From positions 244,003 to 308,002 of the forward strand of contig NZ_CANNGP010000001.1 in assembly GCF_947504105.1 (NCBI RefSeq): a DNA stretch of 64,000 nucleotides, in the 5' to 3' direction. This document shows, one piece after another, positions 1 to 10,934 of the stretch. The notes beneath the pieces were generated by a model that saw only the letters and a list, made by a program, of their open reading frames with translations, ran no database searches and was not told the DNA's origin. Every line of letters starts with the position of its first letter. The first letter of the stretch is position 1. This DNA comes from an uncultured Tateyamaria sp. (GTDB lineage Bacteria; Pseudomonadota; Alphaproteobacteria; Rhodobacterales; Rhodobacteraceae). A program made the translations under genes and the position numbers.

Positions 1-165
1 GCCAAGCCTTACATTAAGCGAAACAAACCCGTCGCCCAAGTCTTGGTGGTCTGTATGGGCCGCCCCATCCACTTCAAACTCGCATGCTGCAATGCCCATA
101 GCGTGCGTCGCAGTTGCGACGACGACAACTATTGCAGAGAGTAGAAAAGATTGCCCAAGGGACAT
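1..165 (-). CDS. Partial secreted/hypothetical protein, C-terminus cut by window edge
   Basis: Reverse-strand reading from ATG at 165: MSLGQSFLLSAIVVVVATATHAMGIAACEFEVDGAAHTDHQDLGDGFVSLNVRLG...; signal-peptide-like N-terminus; follows nuoJ. Confidence 0.5.
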   Translation of the reverse strand, partial: MSLGQSFLLSAIVVVVATATHAMGIAACEFEVDGAAHTDHQDLGDGFVSLNVRLG

Positions 166-167
166 GG

Positions 168-770
168 TTATAGCCCCTGCCCCGGTGTGACGTCCTTCAG
201 TTCCATCGCCGTCGCCGGATCGCGCATCATCTGGGCAATCACATCCTGACGCTTCACATCCGAACGATGGCGCAGGGTCAGCACGATGGCCCCCACCATG
301 GCCACGAGCAGGATTAACCCTGCAAGCTGGAACAGCAGGAAATACTGATCGTACAGGATCATCCCAAGCGCCTCGGTGTTGTGCCGATCCACAGGCGTCA
401 CCTGCGCGCGCAGCCCTTCGGCGGCAGCATTCGATTCCCATGCCCCGAAGGCCATGACGAACTGCATCAGGATCACGACTGCAATCAGCAGCGCGAGCGG
501 CATGTATTTCGCCATCTCCGCCTTGAGCTCGGCAAAGTCCACGTCCAGCATCATCACCACGAACAGGAACAGCACCGCGACCGCGCCCACGTAGACGATG
601 ATCAAAAGCATCGCGACGAACTCGGCCCCGAGCAGAACGAACAGACCCGCCGCACTGAGAAAGGAGAGGATCAGCCATAGAACCGAATGGACCGGATTGC
701 GGCTGATCACCGTGAAGAGGCCGCCCGCGATCACGCTGATCGCAAAGAGGTAGAAGGCAAATACGGTCAT
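168..770 (-). CDS. nuoJ: NADH-quinone oxidoreductase subunit J
   Basis: 200-aa membrane protein with typical NuoJ N-terminus ([67 protein letters not shown]); operon context. Confidence 0.97.
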   Translation of the reverse strand: MTVFAFYLFAISVIAGGLFTVISRNPVHSVLWLILSFLSAAGLFVLLGAEFVAMLLIIVYVGAVAVLFLFVVMMLDVDFAELKAEMAKYMPLALLIAVVILMQFVMAFGAWESNAAAEGLRAQVTPVDRHNTEALGMILYDQYFLLFQLAGLILLVAMVGAIVLTLRHRSDVKRQDVIAQMMRDPATAMELKDVTPGQGL

Positions 771-1186
771 GTCTCGTCCTCGTCGTCACTCATGACTTCC
801 TGCGCCAAGGCAAGGGCACGTGTCATGGCGGGCACACCGGCAAACATCGCCATCATGCCCAAAGTCTCGGAAATCTGTTGATCGGTGGCGCCCGCCTCGC
901 GCGCATGGCGCACGGTTTGGCGAATGGCGGTGTCAGCGTGAGCACCCTGCATGGTCAACCCTGCAAGAGTGATCAACAGGCGTGTTTTGGCATCTAGGCC
1001 GTTCTCGTTGAACGCATTGCCGAACCACGTTTCCATCAGGTCCTTGGGCATCGTTGGCCACAAGGTTTCAAACATCTTCGGATCGAAACCTTTTGACGGA
1101 TCGAACGCAGCCATTTGCGGAAACGCCTTCGTCATCTCCTGCATCTGCGCCAGCATCGCGGCAAAGGGGTTCTTGTCGTCGGTCAT
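767..1186 (-). CDS. Carboxymuconolactone decarboxylase-like protein in nuo operon
   Basis: [55 protein letters not shown] resembles CMD/AhpD-like helical fold; 4-bp overlaps with neighbours. Confidence 0.75.
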   Translation of the reverse strand: MTDDKNPFAAMLAQMQEMTKAFPQMAAFDPSKGFDPKMFETLWPTMPKDLMETWFGNAFNENGLDAKTRLLITLAGLTMQGAHADTAIRQTVRHAREAGATDQQISETLGMMAMFAGVPAMTRALALAQEVMSDDEDET

Positions 1187-1677
1187 CGGTAGGGTGCGTC
1201 CAATTCCAGGTTGCGCGCAATCTCGGCTTCCCAGCGCTCGCCGTTCTCCAACAGCTTGGCCTTATCGTAGTACAGTTCTTCCCGCGTCTCGGTGCTGAAT
1301 TCGAAATTCGGCCCTTCGACAATGGCGTCCACTGGACACGCTTCCTGGCAGAAGCCGCAATAGATGCATTTGGTCATATCGATGTCATAGCGCGTGGTAC
1401 GGCGGCTACCGTCCTCGCGCGGTTCGGCGTCTATGGTGATGGCCTGTGCCGGGCAAATAGCTTCGCAGAGTTTGCAGGCGATACAGCGTTCTTCGCCATT
1501 GGGATAGCGGCGAAGCGCATGTTCACCACGGAAGCGTGGGGACAAAGGCCCCTTTTCGTGCGGATAGTTCACAGTGGCTTTCGGGGCAAAGAAATACTTG
1601 AGCCCCAGCTTCATGCCTTGCCAGAAATCCTGCAGCAGGAAGTATTTGGCGGCGCGGCCGTAGTCGATCTGCGTCAT
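1183..1677 (-). CDS. nuoI: NADH-quinone oxidoreductase subunit I (2x[4Fe-4S] ferredoxin)
   Basis: [12 protein letters not shown] and [24 protein letters not shown] motifs. Confidence 0.98.
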   Translation of the reverse strand: MTQIDYGRAAKYFLLQDFWQGMKLGLKYFFAPKATVNYPHEKGPLSPRFRGEHALRRYPNGEERCIACKLCEAICPAQAITIDAEPREDGSRRTTRYDIDMTKCIYCGFCQEACPVDAIVEGPNFEFSTETREELYYDKAKLLENGERWEAEIARNLELDAPYR

Positions 1678-1679
1678 TG

Positions 1680-1901
1680 CTAGTCTCCCTGTGTTCCGTC
1701 GTTGAGATGCATGTATGCCCAGGCCTTTAATGCCGAGACAACTTCCCCAGGATCAGCGCGGTCAAGCGCTCCTTCCTCATCCGTCGTGCCAATCGCAAAC
1801 TCGGATGTCAGGAACGACACAAGATCATCCAAGTGATGCTCAGGCGCTTCGTTGATGGCGGCGGCTAATCCCATGTCAGCCCCCCACGGCCCAGCGGGCA
1901 T
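1680..1901 (-). CDS. Small hypothetical protein between nuoH and nuoI
   Basis: 73-aa ORF overlapping the nuoH 3' end by 26 bp; coding status plausible only. Confidence 0.45.
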   Translation of the reverse strand: MPAGPWGADMGLAAAINEAPEHHLDDLVSFLTSEFAIGTTDEEGALDRADPGEVVSALKAWAYMHLNDGTQGD

Positions 1902-2913
1902 AGATGCCCCAGAACCAGTCGAACTTGGCTGCGAATGCCACGAACACGACCCAGACCAGGCTGAATGGCAGGAACACTTTCCAGCCCAAGCGCATCAACT
2001 GGTCATAGCGGTAGCGGGGCGTGATCGCCTTCACCATGGCAAAGAGGAAGAAGAAGAAGGCCATCTTCGCCACCATCCACAGCACGCCGTCCGGCAGGCC
2101 CGGGATGGGCGACAGCCAACCGCCGAAGAACAGCAGCGACATCAGCGCGCACATCAGGAAGATGGCGATGTATTCACCAGCCATAAACAGCAGGAACGGG
2201 GTCGAGGAATATTCGACCTGATAGCCTGCGACCAATTCGGATTCAGCTTCAGGCAGATCGAACGGCGGACGGTTCGTTTCAGCCAAAGCACTGATAAAGA
2301 ACAGGAACACCATCGGCAAATGCGGTAGCCAGTACCAGCCAAAGAAGCCGTATCCAGTGTTCTGTGCATTCACGATCGCGCCGAAGTTCAGCGACCCGGT
2401 GGACAGGATCACACCAATGATTATGAGGCCAATCGACACTTCATAGGAAATCATCTGCGCGGCAGAGCGCAACGATCCCAGAAACGGATACTTCGAGTTC
2501 GACGCCCAGCCACCGATAATCACGCCATAGACCTCGAGCGACGAGATGGCGAAGACATAGAGAATCGCGACATTGATATCGGATAGAACCCAGCCGTCAT
2601 TGAACGGGATCACGGCCCACGCCACCATCGCCAACACGAAACTGGTCATAGGGGCCAGCATGAACAGGGTCTTGTCGGCACCCGCAGGCACGACAACCTC
2701 TTTCACCACGTATTTCAGGGCATCAGCAACGGTTTGCAGCAGGCCATAGACACCCACCACGTTCGGCCCGCGGCGCATTTGGACCGCCGCCCAGATCTTG
2801 CGATCACCATAAACCAGAAACAGGAGAGAAATCATGACAAACGCCACAACAGCCAGCACCTGGGCCAAAATCAGGACGGCAATGCCGCCAGTAGTGGTAA
2901 AGAATTCAGCCAT
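1876..2913 (-). CDS. nuoH: NADH-quinone oxidoreductase subunit H
   Basis: 345-aa membrane protein with [39 protein letters not shown] and [26 protein letters not shown]. Confidence 0.98.
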   Translation of the reverse strand: MAEFFTTTGGIAVLILAQVLAVVAFVMISLLFLVYGDRKIWAAVQMRRGPNVVGVYGLLQTVADALKYVVKEVVVPAGADKTLFMLAPMTSFVLAMVAWAVIPFNDGWVLSDINVAILYVFAISSLEVYGVIIGGWASNSKYPFLGSLRSAAQMISYEVSIGLIIIGVILSTGSLNFGAIVNAQNTGYGFFGWYWLPHLPMVFLFFISALAETNRPPFDLPEAESELVAGYQVEYSSTPFLLFMAGEYIAIFLMCALMSLLFFGGWLSPIPGLPDGVLWMVAKMAFFFFLFAMVKAITPRYRYDQLMRLGWKVFLPFSLVWVVFVAFAAKFDWFWGIYARWAVGG

Positions 2914-2919
2914 CAGTCC

Positions 2920-3300
2920 TCACACCGTCGGTATTCCCTTTTCCGCGCAGGCTGCGGCCACGACTTCGGCGTCGATGGTCCGGATTCCACGCGGTAGGGC
3001 TGGCGAGATGGTGTAAACAGCATCCGCTCTCCACACGCCAGCCTCTTCATTCACATTTGTGCGCAAGTGACGCGCAAATCCCCACCCCCGGATCAATGTG
3101 TATCCGGCGGCAGCACATTCGGCGTAATCCTCAACATCCGCCGCAGTCAATGCATTCGTCATTTCCACGTTGAACTGCACCAAGTCCTCAGCCAACAGCC
3201 GTGTTTCCACCCCCCTGTAGTCAGGGATGAACTGTTCTGCCGTCGGCACCGGGTCGCATGCCATAAGCGGTGTCAGGGATATGAGCCAACTGGCCTTCAT
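2920..3300 (-). CDS. Hypothetical protein (possible signal peptide) in nuo operon
   Basis: 126-aa ORF between nuoG and nuoH, overlapping the nuoG stop. Confidence 0.6.
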   Translation of the reverse strand: MKASWLISLTPLMACDPVPTAEQFIPDYRGVETRLLAEDLVQFNVEMTNALTAADVEDYAECAAAGYTLIRGWGFARHLRTNVNEEAGVWRADAVYTISPALPRGIRTIDAEVVAAACAEKGIPTV

Positions 3301-5315
3301 TCGGCGGCCATGACCTCCGTCTGACGTGCCTTGGCATTCGCGCTGAGTTCGGCCATCAACTGGCTCGCACGTGCAATCGGGTTGGTCAGATAGAAATCGC
3401 TGACGGTTGATGTCAGAGTGCCGCCGTCGATCTTGCCCTGCTTCAATGCGTCGCCAGTATTCTCTGCGACAACATCCACATCACCCAGATGCGGGTGATC
3501 GGACACCAGTTTTGTCCGCAGAGCGGCCAGGCTGTCATACGGCAACGTCGCGCCCATCTCGCCCGACAATGCACGCAGGATGGCCCAGTTTTCCTTGGCT
3601 TCACCCGGCGCAAAGCCCGCACGTTGTGCCAGTTGCGGACGTCCTTCGGTATTCACAAACAGACCGCCCTCTTCGGTATATGCAGCGCCCGGCAGGATCA
3701 CGTCGGCGCGATGCGCGCCTCGGTCACCGTGGCTGCCCTGATAGATGACAAAAGCACCGTAGCCGATTTCAATCTCGTCAGCGCCAAGGTTGTAGATCAC
3801 GTCTGCACCGTCAACGGCGGCCATGGCATCAGGATTCGTCGCCCCAATGTCCATCGCACCGACGCGCGCGGCTGCCGTGTGCAGGATCATCAGGCCCGAC
3901 TTGGTGCTTTCGGCCAGCGCCTGCGCACCCGCCAGAATTGCTGCACCATCCGAACGGGTCAGTGCCCCCATGCCGACGATGATGACAGATGGCTTTTCCT
4001 GCACTTCGGAATGATCACGCTTGAGCAGATCGTTGATGATCGTCGCTTCGGCCCCGATATGGTTCGCTTCGTAGGTCAGGTCCGGCATCTGACCGATTAC
4101 ACCAACATTGGCACCGCGCGCCCAGGCCTTGCGGATACGCGCGTTCAGAACCGGCGCTTCAACGCGAGGGTCGGTGCCGATCAGCATGATAGCCTCGGCA
4201 CTGTCGATGTCTTCGATAGCGGCGGTTCCAACATAGGCGGCACGGTTGCCCGAGGGCAGTTTCGCCCCATCCGTCCGGCATTCAACAATACCGCCCTGCC
4301 CTTCAATCAGTTCCTTCAAAGCATACGCCGCTTCAACCGACGCAAGGTCCCCAATCAGACCAGCGAGCTTCGATGCGCCCTTGATCGCGTCGGACGCCTT
4401 GCCAAGCGCTTCGCCCCAGGTTGCAGGGCGCAACTTGCCGTCTTCACGGATGTAAGGCCGGTCCAAACGCTGACGACGCAAGCCGTCCCAAACGAAACGA
4501 GTTTTGTCCGAAATCCACTCTTCATTTGTGCCGTCATGGTTCAGCGGCAAAAAGCGCATCACTTCGCGACCTTTGGTATCCACACGGATGGACGAACCAA
4601 GTGCATCCATCACATCGATGCTTTCGGTCTTGGTCAGTTCCCACGGACGAGCCGTAAAGGCATAGGGCTTCGACACCAGCGCGCCGACCGGACACAGGTC
4701 GATGATGTTGCCTTGCAGGTTGGAATCAAGCGTCTCACCCAGATAGGATGTGATCTCGCTATCCTCACCACGGCCGGTCTGCCCCATCTGGGTGATGCCC
4801 GCGACCTCGGTCGTGAAGCGCACGCAGCGGGTGCAGGAAATGCAGCGGGTCATATGGGTTTCAACAAGCGGACCAAGGTCCAAATCGTCCACCGCACGCT
4901 TTGGCTCGCGGAAGCGGCTGAAATCGACACCGTAAGCCATTGCCTGGTCCTGCAGGTCACACTCACCGCCCTGGTCGCAGATCGGGCAATCCAGCGGGTG
5001 GTTGATCAGTAGGAATTCCATCACGCCCTCGCGGGCCTTCTTGACCATGGGCGAGTTGGTCTTCACGACCGGCGGCTGCCCTTCAGGACCGGGGCGCAAG
5101 TCACGCACCTGCATCGCGCAAGAGGCCGCGGGTTTGGGTGGACCACCTACAACTTCCACAAGACACATCCGGCAGTTGCCAGCGATCGACAGACGTTCGT
5201 GATAGCAAAAGCGCGGGATCTCGATGCCCGCCTCTTCACAGGCCTGAATCAGGGTCATTGCCCCGTCCACCTCGATCTCGTTGCCGTCGATGATGATCTT
5301 GCGGAGGTCGCTCAT
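3297..5315 (-). CDS. nuoG: NADH-quinone oxidoreductase subunit G
   Basis: [2Fe-2S] [44 protein letters not shown]; molybdopterin-oxidoreductase-like C-terminus. Confidence 0.98.
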   Translation of the reverse strand: MSDLRKIIIDGNEIEVDGAMTLIQACEEAGIEIPRFCYHERLSIAGNCRMCLVEVVGGPPKPAASCAMQVRDLRPGPEGQPPVVKTNSPMVKKAREGVMEFLLINHPLDCPICDQGGECDLQDQAMAYGVDFSRFREPKRAVDDLDLGPLVETHMTRCISCTRCVRFTTEVAGITQMGQTGRGEDSEITSYLGETLDSNLQGNIIDLCPVGALVSKPYAFTARPWELTKTESIDVMDALGSSIRVDTKGREVMRFLPLNHDGTNEEWISDKTRFVWDGLRRQRLDRPYIREDGKLRPATWGEALGKASDAIKGASKLAGLIGDLASVEAAYALKELIEGQGGIVECRTDGAKLPSGNRAAYVGTAAIEDIDSAEAIMLIGTDPRVEAPVLNARIRKAWARGANVGVIGQMPDLTYEANHIGAEATIINDLLKRDHSEVQEKPSVIIVGMGALTRSDGAAILAGAQALAESTKSGLMILHTAAARVGAMDIGATNPDAMAAVDGADVIYNLGADEIEIGYGAFVIYQGSHGDRGAHRADVILPGAAYTEEGGLFVNTEGRPQLAQRAGFAPGEAKENWAILRALSGEMGATLPYDSLAALRTKLVSDHPHLGDVDVVAENTGDALKQGKIDGGTLTSTVSDFYLTNPIARASQLMAELSANAKARQTEVMAAE

Positions 5316-5318
5316 GCG

Positions 5319-5723
5319 TCAGTTCATCCTCAGTAGGGCGCCGATCTGGCCGCCTTTTTTGATTTCTTCGCGGCCCAGCACACAGTAGCTTGCCGGTTGG
5401 CCAGCGGTCACGCCGCCTTGTTTCAGATATGCCCTGCGCTTTGCCTTCAGCCGCTCCCGTTCAGCATCAGACTTGCGGTAGGCATCAATCTCTTCGTCCG
5501 AATAGCCCAAGTTCCGGGCACGTGCCTTCAACCCGTTCGCAACGCTCAACGCCCTAAACATCCGGGCCGAAATACTCGGGCAGTGCTTGCGGATCTCGTC
5601 CGCGATCCCAATAGCTAGAATGGTACCATCAATCTCGGGCACATCCCGAAGGTGTGGCTTCGCCGAGGCTATCCCGGCAGTCAGGCTAAGGATCAGGGCC
5701 ATGGTCATGGTCATCGCGCGCAT
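5319..5723 (-). CDS. DUF5333-like secreted protein
   Basis: Signal peptide, conserved Cys, GYSDEEIDAYRKSDAER; position in nuo operon. Confidence 0.6.
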   Translation of the reverse strand: MRAMTMTMALILSLTAGIASAKPHLRDVPEIDGTILAIGIADEIRKHCPSISARMFRALSVANGLKARARNLGYSDEEIDAYRKSDAERERLKAKRRAYLKQGGVTAGQPASYCVLGREEIKKGGQIGALLRMN

Positions 5724-5846
5724 CGTTTTCTCTCCACGTACTGCATCACTTTGATGCCATGTGGGAAAGCAGGTCTGTGCTATGCAATAACACGGGCCGA
5801 CACAACCCGTTAGGACGCAAAATGTCGCCTTGAAAACGGGTTGTTA

Positions 5847-6188
5847 TCACGCTGGCGTGCAGGTGCCGCGCAAGAGCAGCTTGTCCCCGGAAATACGCAG
5901 CCTGCCGTCCTCGGCATCCGGCCCTTCGATCCATACGATATCAGAAGAACCGAACTGCTTGATGCAATAACGTACCGCTTCATACCGCCCCGCTTCATGT
6001 GCACCTTCAAGAGATGCAGATACGGGACTGACGCCAATTTCGAATTGTTCGCGTTGCTTGTCTACCTTGCCCGAAGTTGCACGGAAAAACACGCCGTCAA
6101 AAGCAACGCGTTCCGAGCGCCGTTCTTGACAGGCAGACAGAAGCAAGGCCGCGATCAACAGCGCACCAGTCAAAAGTGTTGGCCGCAT
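5847..6188 (-). CDS. Small putative lipoprotein
   Basis: Internal ATG gives MRPTLLTGALLIAALLLSACQ with lipobox LSAC; ORF extends upstream to 6236. Confidence 0.6.
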   Translation of the reverse strand: MRPTLLTGALLIAALLLSACQERRSERVAFDGVFFRATSGKVDKQREQFEIGVSPVSASLEGAHEAGRYEAVRYCIKQFGSSDIVWIEGPDAEDGRLRISGDKLLLRGTCTPA

Positions 6189-6248
6189 ATCGGGCAATGC
6201 GCGGGTTTTCGTCTGGATCAATGCGGTCTCCTCCACCGGATCTTGGCC

Positions 6249-6704
6249 TTAGTGCGGCAGGTGATCCCAGCCGAAGGCAACGTCAGTATTGCCATGGTTT
6301 TCAAGATGATGGAAGCGGTCGATTGCCTCTTTGATCGTGGGTATATGTCCTTCGAGAACCCACCACATGACAAAACGCAAACCCTGATCGGGGTCGTACC
6401 ACTCGCCCTTGCGGTCATAGAATTGCTTGTGAACGGTGTTGAAGGTGAAGGCGTGCAGGCTTTCCACGTCTTTCCAGACAGATAGCGTGCTGGCCGTGCG
6501 TGGATTGCCACCCAGCGGGCCATTGGGGTCAAGCTGCGCCACCTCCATCTCGTCGCCTTCCAGATGCCAGATATAACCCGGCGAGCGACGCGCGATGTCA
6601 TAGACACGGTCGAGGTTGTTCAGGAAGTCGGCCGCACGGGGGTCTTCCCAGTCGTATTTCAGAGTGCCGATGTTGAATTCAGCGAGGTGCATTGGCACCG
6701 CCAA
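6249..6704 (-). CDS. DUF3291-like protein
   Basis: MHLAEFNIGTLKYDWEDPRAADFLNNLDRVYDIARRSPGYIWHLEGDE...STLSVWKDVESLHAFTF. Confidence 0.75.
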   Translation of the reverse strand: MAVPMHLAEFNIGTLKYDWEDPRAADFLNNLDRVYDIARRSPGYIWHLEGDEMEVAQLDPNGPLGGNPRTASTLSVWKDVESLHAFTFNTVHKQFYDRKGEWYDPDQGLRFVMWWVLEGHIPTIKEAIDRFHHLENHGNTDVAFGWDHLPH

Positions 6705-6716
6705 ATCTCAAACGTT

Positions 6717-7109
6717 TCACTCTTTGCTCAGGAACTGACCAACCAGGTCGCGCTTGTTGGCAACCTTATTGGCGTGCGCGCACAGTGAACGCTTGTCTTC
6801 TAGCGAAGTACCAACACCAGCGAGCAACTGATTGCTTGCGGCCATAAGATCTTCAGTACGCGTGTAATAGACCTGCTTCAACACCGCTTGCCTACGAAAG
6901 CCCTGTTTTCTCAGCGTTTTTGAGGCACCTTGGATAAATGCATCTTCGTCGGAATAGCCCGCCAGCTCAACGCCTGAACAACTTCTTGCCATGTGAATCG
7001 CTGCAACCAAAACCGAAGCACCACGCAATGGACTGGCATTGGATTGAGCAAGCGTCGCGCTCGCGATGCTCACCAGAAAAACGCACGATGCAATCAGAGA
7101 CCTAAGCAT
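6717..7109 (-). CDS. Hypothetical secreted protein in nuo operon
   Basis: 130-aa ORF with signal peptide MLRSLIASCVFLVSIASATLAQS. Confidence 0.55.
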   Translation of the reverse strand: MLRSLIASCVFLVSIASATLAQSNASPLRGASVLVAAIHMARSCSGVELAGYSDEDAFIQGASKTLRKQGFRRQAVLKQVYYTRTEDLMAASNQLLAGVGTSLEDKRSLCAHANKVANKRDLVGQFLSKE

Positions 7110-7134
7110 TCATTACTCCTTCAAAAAAACCTCG

Positions 7135-8415
7135 TTACTCCGCCGCGATCCGCTTGCCTGCGATCCGATCCTCAATCTCATCCCGGAAGTTCCGGATCAG
7201 CCCCTGGATCGGCCATGCCGCCGCATCACCCAACGCACAGATCGTGTGCCCTTCAACCTGCTTCGTCACGTCGAGCAGCATGTCGATCTCTTCGACCTCC
7301 GCTTCGCCGCGTACCAGACGGTCCATCACGCGCATCATCCAGCCCGTACCTTCACGGCAAGGCGTGCACTGGCCGCACGACTCGTGCTTGTAGAACTTCG
7401 ACAACCGCCAGATCGCTTTGATGATATCGGTGCTCTGATCCATCACGATCACCGCCGCCGTGCCGAGACCCGACTGCAGATCATTCCGCAGATAGTCGAA
7501 GTCCATGATAGCGTCCTTCATCTTCTCCCCGCGCACACACGGCACGGAGGAGCCACCGGGGATCACGGCCTTGAGGTTGTCCCAGCCACCGCGAATGCCG
7601 CCGCAATGTTTTTCGATCAGCTCTTCAAATCTTATGGACATCGCCTCTTCGACGACACAGGGATTGTTCACATGGCCCGAGATGGCGAACAGCTTGGTTC
7701 CCGCATTGTTCGGGCGACCAAAGCCCGAGAACCACGAGGCCCCCCTGCGCAAGATCGTCGGCACAACTGCAATCGATTCCACATTGTTCACGGTCGTCGG
7801 GCAGCCATATAAGCCTGCGCCCGCCGGGAACGGTGGCTTCATGCGGGGCATACCTTTCTTGCCTTCAAGCGATTCCAGAAGTGCCGTTTCCTCACCGCAG
7901 ATATAGGCCCCTGCCCCGTGGTGCAGGTAAATTTCGAAATCCCAGCCCGAGCCTGCGGCGTTCTTGCCAACCAAGCCAGCGTCGTAGGCTTCATCAATGG
8001 CTGCCTGCAGCGCTTCCTTTTCCCGGATGTATTCGCCGCGGATGTAGATGTAGCAAGCGTTGGCGTTCATAGCGAAGGACGCAATCAAACACCCTTCGAC
8101 CAGCGTGTGCGGATCATGGCGCATGATCTCGCGGTCCTTGCAGGTTCCCGGCTCGGACTCATCCGCATTTACAACAAGATAGCTTGGGCGCCCATCACTT
8201 TCCTTGGGCATGAAGGACCACTTCAGACCGGTCGGGAAACCCGCACCGCCGCGACCACGCAGGCCGCTGTCCTTCATCTCTTGCACGATCCAGTCGCGCC
8301 CTTTCTGGATCAGCTTGTCCGTACCATCCCAATGCCCACGCGCCTGCGCACCTTTCAGCGTGCGATCGTGCATGCCGTAAATATTGGTAAAGATACGATC
8401 CTTGTCAGCCAGCAT
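7135..8415 (-). CDS. nuoF: NADH-quinone oxidoreductase subunit F
   Basis: [46 protein letters not shown]; start chosen at [14 protein letters not shown] (8415) inside a longer ORF. Confidence 0.97.
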   Translation of the reverse strand: MLADKDRIFTNIYGMHDRTLKGAQARGHWDGTDKLIQKGRDWIVQEMKDSGLRGRGGAGFPTGLKWSFMPKESDGRPSYLVVNADESEPGTCKDREIMRHDPHTLVEGCLIASFAMNANACYIYIRGEYIREKEALQAAIDEAYDAGLVGKNAAGSGWDFEIYLHHGAGAYICGEETALLESLEGKKGMPRMKPPFPAGAGLYGCPTTVNNVESIAVVPTILRRGASWFSGFGRPNNAGTKLFAISGHVNNPCVVEEAMSIRFEELIEKHCGGIRGGWDNLKAVIPGGSSVPCVRGEKMKDAIMDFDYLRNDLQSGLGTAAVIVMDQSTDIIKAIWRLSKFYKHESCGQCTPCREGTGWMMRVMDRLVRGEAEVEEIDMLLDVTKQVEGHTICALGDAAAWPIQGLIRNFRDEIEDRIAGKRIAAE

Positions 8416-8455
8416 GGGTGTCATCCTTTGCCTTGAAGCCCTGCGCGCGGGGCCG

Positions 8456-8674
8456 TCAGTTGTTACGGCTCTTTTGCCAAATCCTGATGGCAACCACCAG
8501 AGACCAAATGAACGCAGCCAGCGCAAAAAGCAAAATCAGAATTTCGTAACGTGCGGGTAAACCAAGGCCCCGCACAATCACCGGGGCGAACACGGACAAC
8601 AAAGCGGCCCCTGCAATGACAAGGGCCGCGATACGACCCTGCCGGGCCAGTTTCGGATCAAGCTGATCAGACAT
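8456..8674 (-). CDS. DUF5337-like small membrane protein
   Basis: 72 aa, two hydrophobic segments, between nuoF and the HhH protein. Confidence 0.6.
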   Translation of the reverse strand: MSDQLDPKLARQGRIAALVIAGAALLSVFAPVIVRGLGLPARYEILILLFALAAFIWSLVVAIRIWQKSRNN

Positions 8675-8677
8675 GCG

Positions 8678-9436
8678 TTAGTAAACGTCGCCCTTTCCGA
8701 CCTTCTTTGAAAACTCGGTCTCACCGCCCTCAGCAAGAATCTTGGCCTGCGCGACCCAATCGTCGCGGCTGACACGGCCCTTGAAACCCTGCAGGTTCTG
8801 ATCGACCCAAGCCACCTCATCAGCACCCCAGCTTGCGACCTGATCGAAGTGGTAGAAACCCATGGAGTGCAAAAGAGCCTCCAGCTTTGGTCCGACACCC
8901 TTGATCTCTTTCAAGTTGTCAGGTCCACCCTCTCGCGCAGCAGACAAAGTCTCGGGCTTGGTACCCTCGCCCGCTGCAGCGGCAGGTGCTGCGGCCTTTT
9001 TCTTGGCAGCCGGTTTCTTGGCCGCCTTCTTAGCCTTTGGTTTTTCAGCGGCCTTCGGCTCGGCCTCGTATTTCCATTCACCCTTGCGCGCGGCCAGATC
9101 AGCTTCGCCCGGAAGCGGGGTCGAAGATTTGACCTCTGCCTCGTTTGCCGCAGCAGACGTTGTCGCTGCCGGAGCCACCGATTTTGCCGCTGGGCGCGAA
9201 ACATCATCCGGTTTTGCCGGTTCAACCGACGCCTCACCGACTGCCGGCAACGGCTTGCATATGATCCAGCTTAGCAAGGCGCCTGCGACGACAAACACGA
9301 CGACGCCCATAAACACGCCCTGCATAAACGTCCAACCGCCCAGCACCATCAGCAGCATCGCTGCCAAAACACCGCCCAGCAGTGCGACCAGCCAGCAACC
9401 CACTGTGCAGCTGATCATTCCCTCGTTCTTGTTCAT
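8678..9436 (-). CDS. Membrane-anchored Ala/Lys-rich protein with C-terminal HhH module like that of NuoE
   Basis: N-terminal TM segments, low-complexity KKAAKKPAAKKKAAAPAAAA linker, then [69 protein letters not shown]. Confidence 0.8.
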   Translation of the reverse strand: MNKNEGMISCTVGCWLVALLGGVLAAMLLMVLGGWTFMQGVFMGVVVFVVAGALLSWIICKPLPAVGEASVEPAKPDDVSRPAAKSVAPAATTSAAANEAEVKSSTPLPGEADLAARKGEWKYEAEPKAAEKPKAKKAAKKPAAKKKAAAPAAAAGEGTKPETLSAAREGGPDNLKEIKGVGPKLEALLHSMGFYHFDQVASWGADEVAWVDQNLQGFKGRVSRDDWVAQAKILAEGGETEFSKKVGKGDVY

Positions 9437-9462
9437 AACGATACCTCTCCTGTTTAAGGATG

Positions 9463-10581
9463 TTATTCTTTATAGATATCGTCTTTTTTCGCGCGTTGGG
9501 AAAATTCTGTCTCTTCTCCCCGCGCGAGGGCCTGCGCCTGCGTGACCCAATTGTCACGGCTCACCCGACCTTTGAACCCAACGAGGTTCTGATCGGCCCA
9601 AGCAATCTCGTCGTCGTTCCATGCCGCAATCTGGTCGTAGTGGAAAACACCGATGCCGTTCAACACCCCTTCAAGCTTGGGTCCAACGCCCTTGATCAGC
9701 TTGAGGTCATCTGCCCCACCCTCACGGGCTTTGGACAAGAGCGCGGGTTCTGTCCCCGTGGAGACGCTATCGGATGCGGCCTCCGGTTTGGCAGCAGCAG
9801 GCTTGGGCTTAGTGCTCTTTGCTTTCGCCGGTGCGGGCTTTTTATTGACGTTGTCGGTGTCAGATGCCGCGTTTGCCTTGCCCCATGGGGCGAGCAATGG
9901 CACTTCAGTGCCATCAATGCGCTTGACCGTATCGCCAATGTCCGCTGCCAGCTGGACAGATGCGTTGTATTTCGTGTGCCCGCTGTCAAAATCCTTGAGG
10001 CTGGTCAATCCGCTCAGCGGCTCGGATGCATAGCGTCCGTTCTGTGGGCCTGGAGTCGGCACTTTACCGGCGGCCAGTTCGTCAATGATTTCGCCCATCC
10101 GCGCGGCGGTCAGGTCCTCGTAGTAATCCTTGCCAATCTGCGCCATCGGCGCGTTGGCGCAGGAACCGAGACATTCGACTTCTTCCCAGCTGAACTTGCC
10201 GTCGGAAGAAAGTTGATGGGCCGTCGCGGCGATCTTGTTCTTGCAGACGGCCACGAGATCTTCGGCCCCGCAGATCATGCAGGAAGTGGTGCCGCACACC
10301 TGAATATGCGCAACAGATCCAACGGGTTGCAGCTGGAACATGAAGTAAAACGATGCCACTTCGAGCGCGCGGATATACGCCAGATCAAGCATATCTGCGA
10401 CCGCTTCAATCGCCGGACGGGTCAGCCATCCCTCTTGCTCTTGCGCGCGCCACAGCAGCGGGATGATGGCCGAGGCCTGACGGCCTTCGGGATACTTGGT
10501 GATCTGCGCTTCGGCCCACGCCTGATTAGCTGGGGTAAAAGCGAAGGTGTCGGGTTGTTCGGGGTGTAGTCTGCGGAGCAT
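9463..10581 (-). CDS. nuoE: NADH-quinone oxidoreductase subunit E with C-terminal HhH extension
   Basis: Thioredoxin-like [2Fe-2S] core ([38 protein letters not shown]) plus [29 protein letters not shown] extension. Confidence 0.96.
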   Translation of the reverse strand: MLRRLHPEQPDTFAFTPANQAWAEAQITKYPEGRQASAIIPLLWRAQEQEGWLTRPAIEAVADMLDLAYIRALEVASFYFMFQLQPVGSVAHIQVCGTTSCMICGAEDLVAVCKNKIAATAHQLSSDGKFSWEEVECLGSCANAPMAQIGKDYYEDLTAARMGEIIDELAAGKVPTPGPQNGRYASEPLSGLTSLKDFDSGHTKYNASVQLAADIGDTVKRIDGTEVPLLAPWGKANAASDTDNVNKKPAPAKAKSTKPKPAAAKPEAASDSVSTGTEPALLSKAREGGADDLKLIKGVGPKLEGVLNGIGVFHYDQIAAWNDDEIAWADQNLVGFKGRVSRDNWVTQAQALARGEETEFSQRAKKDDIYKE

Positions 10582-10934
10582 TATCTTGCCTTAACCCAAA
10601 TGCACTCTGAGTTGCTTTTGTACATGAGTGCGCGTTTGTTGCGGCCGGATCCAAGCACAAAAAGCGCCCGAAAACCGTCTGCTGAAACGCGCGGGGTGCG
10701 GTTTTTCTTTGCCTCTTCGGCCAAGTCTTTAAATGTCGTGTAGATCACCTGATGGGTCGCGACATCGACGGAGTTTTTCGGCGCAGTTTTAAGCTGCCGA
10801 ACCAGCTTCGTATACTTGTCTGACCTAAGGTCAGAGCAAGCCTTAGCATCAATGAGGTGGTGCTGAGCAGTGGCGACACCTGCCGACGTCAAAAGTGCGA
10901 GGGTGGAGGCTGCAATCGAGAACCTTATTTTCAT
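10581..10934 (-). CDS. Hypothetical secreted protein in nuo operon
   Basis: 117-aa ORF with signal peptide [24 protein letters not shown]. Confidence 0.6.
   Translation of the reverse strand: MKIRFSIAASTLALLTSAGVATAQHHLIDAKACSDLRSDKYTKLVRQLKTAPKNSVDVATHQVIYTTFKDLAEEAKKNRTPRVSADGFRALFVLGSGRNKRALMYKSNSECIWVKAR

Noticed and set aside
3489-5012. 507-aa plus-strand ORF antisense to nuoG
   Set aside because: High-GC antisense shadow ORF; the opposite strand is an unmistakable nuoG.
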